Position numbers and translations under genes: made by a program | Shown: positions 42,991-51,881 of the stretch, one piece after another | Position numbering within the stretch: the first letter of the stretch is position 1 | Layout of the letters: each line of letters begins with the position of its first letter | NCBI GenBank assembly: GCA_039809865.1 | Contig: JBDHVW010000022.1 | Coordinates: 34,082-98,081, forward strand | Length of the DNA stretch: 64,000 bases | DNA from: QWHO01 sp039809865 | GTDB taxonomy: Bacteria; Vulcanimicrobiota; Xenobia; Xenobiales; QWHO01 | Reading direction: 5' to 3' | Notes under the pieces: model-generated | Database searches by the model: none | The model's input: the letters and a program-made list of their open reading frames with translations, nothing else | What the model was told of the DNA's origin: nothing

Positions 42991-43820
42991 GCGAGCTGAA
43001 GAAACAGGCGCGGTTGTTCTTGCGCGCAATGCTGGCCGAGCTCCACCCGCCGCCGTGCAGGGTATCGGATCTGACCGACTGGGCCGAGGAAGTGGGAGAG
43101 GGAATCGACGAAATCCTGAGCTTCGTCGGGGCTTTCATCATCACCCACCATAGTTGGGGGGACGTTGTTGTTTCTTACCACAGGCGACCGGATCTAGCCG
43201 AGCAGGCTGCAGCGCTGGTGTTTATGTTCGAAGAACTCGAGGCAAAGCTGCTCATGTCGTTCCTAAGCAAAACATTTCCCAAGTCGGTTTTTACAGAGGC
43301 GTCTCTCTCGATAGCTCTGGCCCTGGATTCGCGCCTGGCCCGGCTCCCCGGCGGAGAATATGCTTGGCAGGACTCCGCAGAGGAGGAGGAGCCTGCCGAG
43401 GACGCGCTCCAAAAGAGCCTTGCTCGACTTGATATCGCGCCACTGGAACTCAAGAACGAATTCGCGTGGGGTATCCTCGGCTCGGACGGCATACGATGGA
43501 TAAACGCGCCAGGTGCTGCAAGAGCTCCTGACCCACAGCGGTTGGAGAAGTTCCTGGCCACGCCGCTCTCCTCTCTGAACCTGCGGGGTCGAACCTACAA
43601 TGCCCTAACTCGCAATCGCATACATACCGTCGGGGAAGTCCTGGCGCGCTCAGGTTATGAGATCATGAAACTTGACTTTTTCGGCCAGCAGAGTTGGCGG
43701 GACTTGCTTGAGCACCTGCAATCACTGGTCTCGGGCAACCATCCCGGGGCTCGCTATTTGCAGGCCTTCGAGGAGTCGTTGGACGACCCGATCAACTACG
43801 TGCCGCCCAAGCCTGCATGA
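42987..43820 (+). CDS. Unknown protein with RNA-polymerase-alpha-CTD-like domain
   Basis: A 277-aa protein, GTG start overlapping the helicase stop (GTGA). The first ~145 residues are helical with an acidic patch (AEEEEPAEDA). Residues about 191-247 read 'TPLSSLNLRGRTYNALTRNR' and 'IHTVGEVLARSGYEIMKLDF' then 'FGQQSWRDLLEHL', which follows the pattern of the RNA polymerase alpha-subunit C-terminal domain (I..L.LS.R..N.L...GI.TV..L......L......G..S...I...L), a helix-hairpin-helix DNA-binding fold. A DNA-binding or transcription-linked sensor role in the defence operon is an inference. Confidence 0.68.
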   Translation: MSELKKQARLFLRAMLAELHPPPCRVSDLTDWAEEVGEGIDEILSFVGAFIITHHSWGDVVVSYHRRPDLAEQAAALVFMFEELEAKLLMSFLSKTFPKSVFTEASLSIALALDSRLARLPGGEYAWQDSAEEEEPAEDALQKSLARLDIAPLELKNEFAWGILGSDGIRWINAPGAARAPDPQRLEKFLATPLSSLNLRGRTYNALTRNRIHTVGEVLARSGYEIMKLDFFGQQSWRDLLEHLQSLVSGNHPGARYLQAFEESLDDPINYVPPKPA

Positions 43821-44018
43821 ATCGAGTCTAGCTTCGCTCGCCAGGATCGATCTCGTCAGATGCTCGAACACCGCCCGAATCTGAACGTCCAGGGCCTCTC
43901 GGCTCTGGCCCTCCAGGGCGTCCAGGCATTTCTGGGCGTGCTTGCGGGCACGTTCTAAAATAACAGGGGGGTAGCGGCGATCTGGTCCCCAGCTGTCCCC
44001 AAGCCTTTGGACCAGGAT
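43821..44018. other. Junction between two defence modules, with repeat B and an ORF remnant
   Basis: The minus strand encodes a short open stretch ('LERARKHAQKCLDALEGQSR') that resembles a real protein end but has no start, probably a remnant. Repeat copy B lies at 43966-43990. No terminator is evident. Confidence 0.4.
43966..43990. repeat. 25-bp repeat, copy B
   Basis: Identical to 34315-34339 in the same orientation and again followed by a second box (agctgtcccc). Together with copy A it brackets a 9.6-kb block holding the propeller, pilin-like and DUF2791/SNF2 genes. Confidence 0.75.
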
Positions 44019-46499
44019 TCAGACCTCGACTTCAGTCTCAAGCTGGGTCAACACCGGAGTGTACAAGTCCACCTCTACCTGCCTGGTGCGGATGGTGACA
44101 ATCAACGAGTACCGCGCCGGTTTGAGCCAGCCCCCGTGACGCGGGTTTTCCTTCCACCAGCCAGACACGGGAAACACGGCCAGCAACTCCTTGTCAGCCA
44201 ACTGGGCGGCCGTTCCCGTCCATCGGTCAGAATGGAGCGAGCCACGGCTGCGCAAGTCGGGGCCCAGATACCAACGGTCCGAATCCCCAACATATTTCTT
44301 CCCGGTTCCCGCTTCTTCTTGCCTGGCGACAGAGTTCACTCTGCCCCGGAAGGTCTGTCGGTCTTCTGTTGGCGTCTTAACTTCGAACCTGATTCCGTGA
44401 GAGGAATAGGAATACTTGCCCTTCCAACTGCGGCGAGCCGGGTTGGGCTCGATGAAGTACGAGAGCGTCACCCGGAGCTCCACCGGGATGGCACCCAGGT
44501 CCCTCAGAGCCTCTTGGGGCCAAGGCAACGTATGAAGATGCATGTCCCTCAACACGATGTCGGAATCAGATCCCCCCTTCGCGTACGGATAGAGCTCATC
44601 TTGGACAACGAGCGTGAGCGAATTTCCGGCGCTCCATAGAATGTCCGAAATGCTGGGGACGCCAAAGCCGAAACACTGCAACAACTTAGCCCTGTCGCCT
44701 CGTTTGGCGAGTGCGGGAAACATACGCTTCATCGCCGGCGTCCAGTCGGCGCCGTGCGCCAGAAAGCCTCGAATTGTTTCCGGCCAGAAGTCTGGATAGA
44801 GACTTTGAAGGAGAGCCGCCATTCGAGCTGCCTGGGCGGCAGCAGCACTCGTGTCCCCGGTTACCACCAGGGGCTTGACGAGCGGTCGGAAGTAGGTGGA
44901 GATAAGCTGGAGATCGTCTACATAGTCAACCTGGCCAGTGCTCGGCTCTCGGGCCTGATTCCCGCCCTCCAACACGATGTCCGGCTTGATTGGCCACTTA
45001 GGCGCCCAGCCAAGAGACGTGCAACTGGACGGGCTGAGCCCTCCCTGGTCCGCAACAGGTGACCACCCTCGGTAACGGCCCGGATCGAGGGCAACTTTCG
45101 CCGTGTAAGCGCCGACCACCAGCGCATTCCAGGCTTGTCCCGGATCGTGGATGTGGTCCGTCTGATTGCTGTCTGGGTAAAGATGACGGTCCTGGTCTCT
45201 GGTGTTGCCCGCTGCCTGAATGAACAGCCGTTTCACTCCGTCATAGTCACCCGATGTAAGGCTATCGATCGCGCCCGACCAAGATGACGGCTGACCGCGG
45301 TCGCGCGAATCGATAGCTGTTACAGCGCTGACAAGAATGCGTGGGGAGCCGGGCGCGGTGACCTCGAGGCGGTCCACCGCCTGCTGAATCACGGCGCCAT
45401 AAAGCTCAGGCTTGTTGACCCCGTCCGGCGGCAGAATCTTGACCGATTCCAGTCGGTGGTCAAGTCTTACGGGCCCCTGCAGAGTCAAAGCCTCCGTCAA
45501 GTCGCCATAGAGGCTCAGACCTGCCATTTCGGTTCCATGACCATGGTGGTCGCTCAGACCCCAGGCGGGGTCAATCGCATGCAGATCCCCAGCTTCCAGG
45601 GCCGGGCTCAGTAGGGGATGGCCCCGAGTTACACCCGTGTCCAGCAGAGAAACTCGTGGAGCCTGCGACGAGGGGGGGTGAACACGCCCAGCCAGGTCGG
45701 CCACCCATTCGTACTGATCGGCCGGTCCCAACGCGCTGAAAAAGCCGGCGAGTTCCTTGGAACGCCTCAATTCGGCAATCGGATAAGTAAGGCTCGGGGA
45801 CTGCGACAACCTGCGCAACGGACATTGCACTGTTAACACCATGCGTCCAGGAAAGAAGAGGACCGAGTTAGAGACTTCAATCCCGGCTGCTTGCGCCGAT
45901 CTCCGGAAACCCTCAAGAGTCGCCTCGGTTTGGGGGCGTTCTCCCTCCGCGCGGAGCCAAACTTCAAACCGACAACCTTCATCCGCCGGCGGAAGCTCGT
46001 CTTGCTCATCTGTCCAGAGACTTTGGAGATGGGCAAGACGGATGCTGCTGATCGTATCAACCAGTGCTTTGCGCTTGGGCTCCCCAGAGGGGCTTTCCTT
46101 GGAGAGGTAGCCCGTCACAATACGCTCGAAGTGCTGAAGCTTGCCATCGGGCACGAACACCGCCGCCATTGTCACACCGTTGACCTCACGCACATTAAGT
46201 AACTCAATTCCAGAGCGTATTGCCTCGAGGCTGAGAGCCCCAAGCTCAAAGCCCGGCTCTCCGGTAAATTCCAAGACCAAGCCTTCAGGCCCGGCCAGAG
46301 CCAGAACCTCTTTTGCGTCGGGTTGCTTACGGCTCTCCTCGCGGACAACGCGCAACTGTTCCAGCAGCTGTTTGCCATGTGTTTGACGCTCGCGCGCCGG
46401 TAAGGCAGGGCCGTCTCCCTGGCGCGGAATCGGTCTATAGCGCTCAGTTTCCGAGGTCCCGGTGAGGAGCAAGTGGCGGAGGTTCTGCTTCGTGGCCAA
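44019..46499 (-). CDS. ietS: IetS-like subtilisin-family serine protease
   Basis: An 826-aa S8-family protease without signal peptide. The triad is visible as Asp in 'RVSLLDTGVTRGHP', His in 'DHHGHGTEMAGLSLYGD' and Ser in 'VTGDTSAAAAQAARMAAL'; the oxyanion Asn is in 'IQAAGNTRD'. The ~250 N-terminal residues and ~250 C-terminal residues are unknown. The best start is a TTG at 46499, 6 bp after the ATPase stop with GGAGAG upstream; longer frames overlap the ATPase. It pairs with an AAA ATPase gene as in the IetAS anti-phage system, where both genes are needed. Its base composition is clearly lower in GC than the left part of the window. Confidence 0.85.
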   Translation of the reverse strand: MATKQNLRHLLLTGTSETERYRPIPRQGDGPALPARERQTHGKQLLEQLRVVREESRKQPDAKEVLALAGPEGLVLEFTGEPGFELGALSLEAIRSGIELLNVREVNGVTMAAVFVPDGKLQHFERIVTGYLSKESPSGEPKRKALVDTISSIRLAHLQSLWTDEQDELPPADEGCRFEVWLRAEGERPQTEATLEGFRRSAQAAGIEVSNSVLFFPGRMVLTVQCPLRRLSQSPSLTYPIAELRRSKELAGFFSALGPADQYEWVADLAGRVHPPSSQAPRVSLLDTGVTRGHPLLSPALEAGDLHAIDPAWGLSDHHGHGTEMAGLSLYGDLTEALTLQGPVRLDHRLESVKILPPDGVNKPELYGAVIQQAVDRLEVTAPGSPRILVSAVTAIDSRDRGQPSSWSGAIDSLTSGDYDGVKRLFIQAAGNTRDQDRHLYPDSNQTDHIHDPGQAWNALVVGAYTAKVALDPGRYRGWSPVADQGGLSPSSCTSLGWAPKWPIKPDIVLEGGNQAREPSTGQVDYVDDLQLISTYFRPLVKPLVVTGDTSAAAAQAARMAALLQSLYPDFWPETIRGFLAHGADWTPAMKRMFPALAKRGDRAKLLQCFGFGVPSISDILWSAGNSLTLVVQDELYPYAKGGSDSDIVLRDMHLHTLPWPQEALRDLGAIPVELRVTLSYFIEPNPARRSWKGKYSYSSHGIRFEVKTPTEDRQTFRGRVNSVARQEEAGTGKKYVGDSDRWYLGPDLRSRGSLHSDRWTGTAAQLADKELLAVFPVSGWWKENPRHGGWLKPARYSLIVTIRTRQVEVDLYTPVLTQLETEVEV

Positions 46500-46504
46500 G
46501 CCGG

Positions 46505-47500
46505 TTACTCTCCGGTTGGGGTGCGGCGGAGAAAGGCCTTCCGCTCTGCCAACGCCCTTTCGATCTCGTCCCCGGTCAGAAACTCCCGATCCTGAATGAT
46601 CATATCCTTGGCCGACTCTTCGCACGCACGGGTGATCTCGGCATAGCTCAACCCTTCAGCTGCAGCTATCAGCCGAGGCCAGTCGGGATCTTTCAATTGG
46701 AAACCGGCTAGCCTGGCCTTGAGAGCTTCGAGAATCAGCTCTGTATCGGGAAGGCGGAATTCCAGCACGTCGTCAAAGCGCCGGTACAGAGCAGCGTCCA
46801 GGAGCTCCGGATGGTTGGTGGCAGCCACGATCAGGCTGTCCGAGTTGTCCATTTCCAAGAACTGCAGAAAGCTGTTGAGGACGCGACGAATCTCCCCAAC
46901 ATCGTTGCCCGCTGCTCGGCGCGATCCGATGGAGTCGAACTCGTCAAAAAAGTAAACACCCCGAGTGCTGGCCAGGGCATCGAAAACCATCCTGAGCTTG
47001 GCCGCTGTCTCACCCATGAACTTCGTAATCAGGCTGTCGAGTCGAACAACGAAAAGCGGCATTCCAAGCTCTCCAGCGAGAACTCCGGCGGCCATTGTCT
47101 TGCCGGTTCCGGGTGGGCCCAGAAGTAGCAGGCGCCGACGAGGACCCAGGCCATGCGCGCGGAGCTTCCCCACCAGCCTGTGCTCTTCAATCAGGCGCAT
47201 CATCCGCATGAGGATGCTTGACTCCAACACCATGTCGGACAACCTCACCTTGGGATACGATACGGAGAACAAGGCGGCCAGCTCCCCGCGCGGCTGGGCC
47301 AGTGACACGAGCTTGGCGCCTCGAGTTCCTGGCGGTCTTGCTCGGGCCTCATCTACAAGGTCGCGTAGCTCCTGGGCCAATTTCCCATGCCCACGCCGCG
47401 CCTCGTGGGCGGCAAGCTGGAGAGCGACGGCGTAAAAGTGGTCGTCGTCACCCAACGCGTGACTTCGCAATAAAGCCTTCAGTTGCTCGCCGCTCGCCAT
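46505..47500 (-). CDS. ietA: IetA-like AAA+ ATPase
   Basis: A 331-aa AAA+ protein of the FtsH/katanin-like class: Walker A GPPGTGKT (128-135), Walker B 'YFFDEFDSIGSRR' (DEFD 186-189), sensor 1 'LIVAATNHPELLDAALYRRFDDVLEF' with arginine fingers. The first ~95 residues are a helical adaptor region. The ATG at 47500 gives the normal length; the longer GTG frame is not needed. It lies 6 bp before the protease gene. In IetAS, the ATPase probably senses infection or unfolds targets for the protease; the mechanism is not established. Confidence 0.87.
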   Translation of the reverse strand: MASGEQLKALLRSHALGDDDHFYAVALQLAAHEARRGHGKLAQELRDLVDEARARPPGTRGAKLVSLAQPRGELAALFSVSYPKVRLSDMVLESSILMRMMRLIEEHRLVGKLRAHGLGPRRRLLLLGPPGTGKTMAAGVLAGELGMPLFVVRLDSLITKFMGETAAKLRMVFDALASTRGVYFFDEFDSIGSRRAAGNDVGEIRRVLNSFLQFLEMDNSDSLIVAATNHPELLDAALYRRFDDVLEFRLPDTELILEALKARLAGFQLKDPDWPRLIAAAEGLSYAEITRACEESAKDMIIQDREFLTGDEIERALAERKAFLRRTPTGE

Positions 47501-47761
47501 AGTTTCAAGCCTCTTCGACCAGACTTCTCGCACCGAGCAGGGGTCTCTTGCCAGAAGGGCCGCGAGAGATAGGCGGCCTTCGGACTCTCTACTCCGCAAA
47601 CCTGTGGAACACGCATGCGAGCTTGACCTCAACGGGACCAGCACAGAGAAATTCTCAGGTTCCTTCGGCGTGCCGCAATTGGCTCCGTTCCTTCTCGCCC
47701 TTCCCGCGGAGCTCCATAAACTTGTTTGAAACTTTCGGTCGGGTCCGTCAAAAGAGCCTCC

Positions 47762-48541
47762 TCACTTCCTGCGCCGAGTTCGCCTGGGGGTCGAGTCAGG
47801 GGTGATGTATCGCACCGGATTGGCCGCGCCTTTGCGCCGATAGGCGTCGGGTATCCGCTTCCCCAGGTAATGATCGCGCTCGGGCCTCTCCGCCTCGACA
47901 CCCTCGAACCCCCATCTTCCCGGGCGGTCCCAGTAACTTGGGAAATTTCCGCTCGTCGCTTCAAGCCATCGGAGCGGCCGAAAGACGCCTTTTACGAGTC
48001 CGCGCACATGGGCGAGAACCAGCGGAACTTTCCTCGCCTTCTTGACATCCAGCACCCACGCGAAGCGAACCGCTTCGTAGGCGTTCTCCCTCTGATCGAT
48101 GCTGCCCGCGATGGAGATAGCCAGGAGAGTCTCACGAGGAACAAGCTCGGCAGCACCATAGAGCGCGATAATCTCTCGCGTGTGGGCCACACCGAAGTCG
48201 TCCGTCCCGTGGCCGTCCACACGGTTGGTCAGCCCGGGGTAGCAGTCCATGACCGCCGCTTCAACCAGCAGAGCCGTCTTCTCGTCTTGAATTCCGTGCC
48301 GGTGAATGATTGTCTGAACCCGGAGCCCACTCGCGTTGTTGATCTGGCGGATGCGCTCCAGCTTGGGATCGGAGAGCTCGGTCCCTCCAAGTTCGGCAGA
48401 GCCGCTTGCATGTTGAAATACACGGTCTCCCTTGCCCTTGCCGACATAGAACGTTTCCCCATTGCGAGGGTCAATCAGGCGGTACACATAGTATTGAAGA
48501 CGATCGGCCACGCCGGGTGGAAAGCGCTCGCGCATGCTCAC
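47762..48541 (-). CDS. GIY-YIG nuclease family protein (LEM-3-like)
   Basis: A 259-aa protein with 'YYVYRLIDPRNGETFYVGKGKGDRVFQH' near the start: Tyr-x-Tyr in place of GIY, then YVGKG, plus Arg in 'GDRVFQH' and a Glu in 'ALLVEAAVMDCYPG', the catalytic set of GIY-YIG nucleases of the LEM-3 type. The C-terminal 130 residues are unknown, with a basic tail (TPRRTRRRK). The GTG start overlaps the stop of the DUF499 ATPase gene by GTGA, so it is the last gene of the eight-gene operon and a good candidate for its nuclease. Confidence 0.82.
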   Translation of the reverse strand: MSMRERFPPGVADRLQYYVYRLIDPRNGETFYVGKGKGDRVFQHASGSAELGGTELSDPKLERIRQINNASGLRVQTIIHRHGIQDEKTALLVEAAVMDCYPGLTNRVDGHGTDDFGVAHTREIIALYGAAELVPRETLLAISIAGSIDQRENAYEAVRFAWVLDVKKARKVPLVLAHVRGLVKGVFRPLRWLEATSGNFPSYWDRPGRWGFEGVEAERPERDHYLGKRIPDAYRRKGAANPVRYITPDSTPRRTRRRK

Positions 48542-51500
48542 GAAGCTTCAAACCCATGGCTGCTGAACTTGAGCGTCCGGCTGTTCTCCGTGACCGTGCG
48601 CACGACGTGCTCCGAGGCTCCCTCGGGCATCTCCGCCTCGATCTCGAGCGTGACCCGCACGCGGGAGCCCACCAGGCCGGCCAGGTGCGCGACCACTTCG
48701 TCCGCAACCCGGCTCGCATCGCGCCCGACCCGAGCGGGGTCCAGCTCGATGGTGCCATGATACCGTCTGGGTTGGGGCTGGACCTGAGGAGTCACCGCCT
48801 CAGGCTCCCGCCCGCCGGTCGTCGGGCCGCCCCCGGCGGTGGTCTTCGGGGTCTCTGGAGGGACTGGAGGCGGAGCGACCTCCGCTTGGGCGGCGGCAGC
48901 CTCTGCTCTCACCACGAGCCCGGGAGCCGTATCGCTCAGGCGCACCTGCCTGCCGCACCGAAGAGCCTGGTATTCGTCCTTCGCTTCATCGTAGGCATCG
49001 GCGTAGGCGAAGGCGTGGTTCGCCCAACTGAGGAGGCCGACGCCCTCCGCCACCGCCTCCACCAGCACCTCAGGACCGCTGACGCGGGGGAGGTAAAGAT
49101 AGCGGCCGAAGTCCTCGATCAGCTGCCGGAGCGGGACATGGTTTCCGCGCCACAGCGGCACCTCGTCCAGGTGCTTGCGCAACACGGTCGGGGCCAGCGT
49201 GGCGATGAGGAGCTCGTCCTTGCGCAGCTTCTTGCTCGCCCGCTCGGCCAGGGGCCCCGGCTCGCTTAGCCGCGTCGGAGAAAGCACGATGGCCGCCTGC
49301 GGATTGGCCTGCTCGGGCACAATCAACCACTGGTAGGTCTCGGGCAACCGGGCCACCACGGTATCGTTGGCCGCCCGTTTCTGCGTCTCGGCCTGTCGGG
49401 TCTGATGCGGATCGAGGCTCAGGGCCTCTTTCTCGGCCAGAATGGAGTCCCAGGCCAGATACTTGCAAACCGCCTCATCCAGGTCCTGCAGGCGCACCCG
49501 ATCGGCCGCCAGGAACACCAGACTGTTGCGATAGAGGCGGGGCGAGCTGCCGCGGGAGTCCAGAATCTCTCGAATCCTGGCCTCGGCCGGACTGCCCGGC
49601 TCCTTGGAGTACGGCTCGTCCGGGCTCAGCACGACCAGTCGGGCATCCAGGTCGTCCGGGACGTCGGCGCTCCCTCGCGGCAGGGCGTGGATGCGGCCGA
49701 ACTCGCCCTTCCTGGACAGGTCGGCCCGAAGCCTGCGCTCGATCTCGAGCACCACCTTGTCCGAGTCCCGCTTGAGCTGTTCGGCCCGATCCTCGGCCAG
49801 CTTCGTGACGGTTGGTTGGGTCGAGTACCAGACGCGAGGACCATCCTGGTAGAGATAGGTGGCGGCGCCCGCCAGCCGGCGCAGAGCGTCGCTGAAGATA
49901 GCCGTGGACTCACCCGGCATGGCGCAACCCAGCTTGACCTGCCGGTCCTCCAGGCCCTTATGGGCGGCCGCGGCGGTGGGAGCGGAGCCGAGGTAGACCG
50001 TGCGGGCGACCCGGCGGCAGGCATGGAGCTTTCCCAGGTTGGAGAATTCGCTGTCGATGCGCAGGGGCAGGGAGCTCGGCCCGTCGACGTCCTTGCCGAT
50101 GACCGGCAGCCACTGGTCCGAAAGGTAGCGCGTCAGCTCGAACTGGACCCGCTCGTCGTCGATGGGGATCATCGAGGGCATGATGATCGGATTGCGATCA
50201 CCCTTCTCCCAGAGACTGTGGATGACGGCCGCCATCAGGCGCAGAACGCCGCGGGTGCGCTGAAATTTAACCAGGGTGGACCAGTCTGTGTAGAGGCGAT
50301 CGAAGACCTCGGGATGGATGGGATAGGCGGCCCGGATGCGTTTCTCGTAGTCGGTGGTCTTGCACTCGAGGGGGAACTCCTGCGGTTGGCTGCGATAGAA
50401 GTCGCCGAAAGCGCGCGCGATCACGTCGCAATCGGTAAACTGCTGCGGGTCCGTCATGGGCTGAAAGAGCCGGCGCCGCACGATCTCGAATCCCTCCTCG
50501 GCGCTGGCGGGCCGCCAGGAGGATTCCACCCGTCCCACCACGTTGCGCAGGCGGTCAAGCGCTTCGCGCCCGCGGACGCCTCCGACTTCCACGTCGTCGG
50601 CCAGAGCGTGGGGAGAGGTGGCCGTGTCCGAGGCGGGAAGGCTGACGACCAGGAGGCAATTCGAGGCCAGCTTGGCCGACTCGGTCAGGGCCTGGGCGAA
50701 GGTGAACTGGGTCTCGAAGGGACCGCCGGGAAGGTCGCTCTGGTCGTGCAACTGCCGCGCATAGGCCACCCACTCGTCGATCAAAATCAGGCACGGGCCG
50801 TGCTCGTTGAAGAGCTCACGGAGCACGTCGCCGGGGCTGGTGGCCTGGGCATCGTCGGCGGCGATGCGCGCGAAAGCCTTCTTGCCGCCGAGCTGGTAGG
50901 CGAGCTCGCCCCAGAGCGTGCGGATGGTCGTCCCGTCCGGCTTGACGGTGGGGTTGCCCGGGGAGATCTTGTTCCCCACGAGCACGACCCGGTTGGCGGT
51001 CGGCAGGTCCTTGAGCCCGGCCTCTCCCAGAACCGCGTCGACCCCCGGCAGCCTGCGGCTGTCGATCCCGGAGAAGAGGTGGTAGAGCGCCAGCATGGAG
51101 TGCGTTTTGCCGCCCCCGAAGTTGGTTTGCAGCTGCACCACCGGGTCCCCTCCCCGGCCCGAGAGACGTTGGGCCGCGCCCACCAGAAGGCGCTTGAGGC
51201 TCTCGGTAAGGAACGTGCGACGAAAGAATTCCGTCGGATCTTTGTATTCCGGCGCCCCCTCGCCCAGGTGGACCTGCCACAGGTCGGCCGCGAACTCGGC
51301 CTGGCGGTAGTTGCCTTTGGCCACGTCCTCGTGGGGAGTGACGACGTCGCGCCAGGCCTTCAAGCTTCCCGTGACGGTCGTCTCGATGGCCGTGCCGGTG
51401 GTCGTGCGCTTCTCGCTGCGGGCCTTCTCCTCGAAGCGCAGCCGCAGCACCTCGGTCTTCATCTTGTCCAGCTCGTCGGCCTCGGGCGCGGACACCGCCA

Positions 51501-51858
51501 GGAGCAGCCGGTGGGTGGAGTCGAGCACGCGGTAAACGTCGTCGGAGGTCAGGCGCTGCTGGTGGGCCCACTTGTTCCGGCTGTCTCTGAGCTCGCTGAC
51601 CAGGGTGCGCTCGGAGTGCCCCAGAGTCTTTCTGAAGACGTCGTTCCAGGTATCCCACATGAGCCGGAGGATGGCGGCCACGTCCCACTCGGCCACGGGT
51701 TTCTGGCCGATCATCGGGTCGTCCACGAAAGGCTTGAGGACCTGGGGCGAGAGGCCCGACTGAAAGGCCGCCCGGATCTCGCGCTCCACGAAGGGCCCGA
51801 GCCCTGCCTGAAGCATCTCCATCGCTTTGCTGACCCGATCGAGATTGGTGACGGCCAT
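48538..51858 (-). CDS. Swt1-type HEPN / DUF499 AAA ATPase (anti-phage-associated)
   Basis: A 1106-aa protein. The first ~125 residues are a Swt1-family HEPN-like domain ('VSELRDSRNKWAHQQRLTSDDVYRVLDSTHRLL', RxxxxH as 'RNKWAH'), a possible RNase. Then a large DUF499 ATPase: Walker A 'TNFGGGKTHSML' (about residue 250), Walker B 'CLILIDEWVAYARQL' (about 357). The C-terminal part has a Pro/Thr linker (about 995-1025) and a small beta domain ('YHGTIELDPARVGRDASRVADE'). AAGGAG precedes the ATG. DUF499 proteins occur with DUF1156 methyltransferases and helicases in loci labelled anti-phage-associated, as here. Confidence 0.88.
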   Translation of the reverse strand: MAVTNLDRVSKAMEMLQAGLGPFVEREIRAAFQSGLSPQVLKPFVDDPMIGQKPVAEWDVAAILRLMWDTWNDVFRKTLGHSERTLVSELRDSRNKWAHQQRLTSDDVYRVLDSTHRLLLAVSAPEADELDKMKTEVLRLRFEEKARSEKRTTTGTAIETTVTGSLKAWRDVVTPHEDVAKGNYRQAEFAADLWQVHLGEGAPEYKDPTEFFRRTFLTESLKRLLVGAAQRLSGRGGDPVVQLQTNFGGGKTHSMLALYHLFSGIDSRRLPGVDAVLGEAGLKDLPTANRVVLVGNKISPGNPTVKPDGTTIRTLWGELAYQLGGKKAFARIAADDAQATSPGDVLRELFNEHGPCLILIDEWVAYARQLHDQSDLPGGPFETQFTFAQALTESAKLASNCLLVVSLPASDTATSPHALADDVEVGGVRGREALDRLRNVVGRVESSWRPASAEEGFEIVRRRLFQPMTDPQQFTDCDVIARAFGDFYRSQPQEFPLECKTTDYEKRIRAAYPIHPEVFDRLYTDWSTLVKFQRTRGVLRLMAAVIHSLWEKGDRNPIIMPSMIPIDDERVQFELTRYLSDQWLPVIGKDVDGPSSLPLRIDSEFSNLGKLHACRRVARTVYLGSAPTAAAAHKGLEDRQVKLGCAMPGESTAIFSDALRRLAGAATYLYQDGPRVWYSTQPTVTKLAEDRAEQLKRDSDKVVLEIERRLRADLSRKGEFGRIHALPRGSADVPDDLDARLVVLSPDEPYSKEPGSPAEARIREILDSRGSSPRLYRNSLVFLAADRVRLQDLDEAVCKYLAWDSILAEKEALSLDPHQTRQAETQKRAANDTVVARLPETYQWLIVPEQANPQAAIVLSPTRLSEPGPLAERASKKLRKDELLIATLAPTVLRKHLDEVPLWRGNHVPLRQLIEDFGRYLYLPRVSGPEVLVEAVAEGVGLLSWANHAFAYADAYDEAKDEYQALRCGRQVRLSDTAPGLVVRAEAAAAQAEVAPPPVPPETPKTTAGGGPTTGGREPEAVTPQVQPQPRRYHGTIELDPARVGRDASRVADEVVAHLAGLVGSRVRVTLEIEAEMPEGASEHVVRTVTENSRTLKFSSHGFEAS

Positions 51859-51881
51859 TTATCTCTGACTCCTTCGGTGCA

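Noticed and set aside
38268..43820. Canonical BREX system
   Set aside because: The DUF2791 ATPase is BREX-associated, but PglX, PglZ, BrxA/B and Lon-like genes are absent from the neighbourhood.
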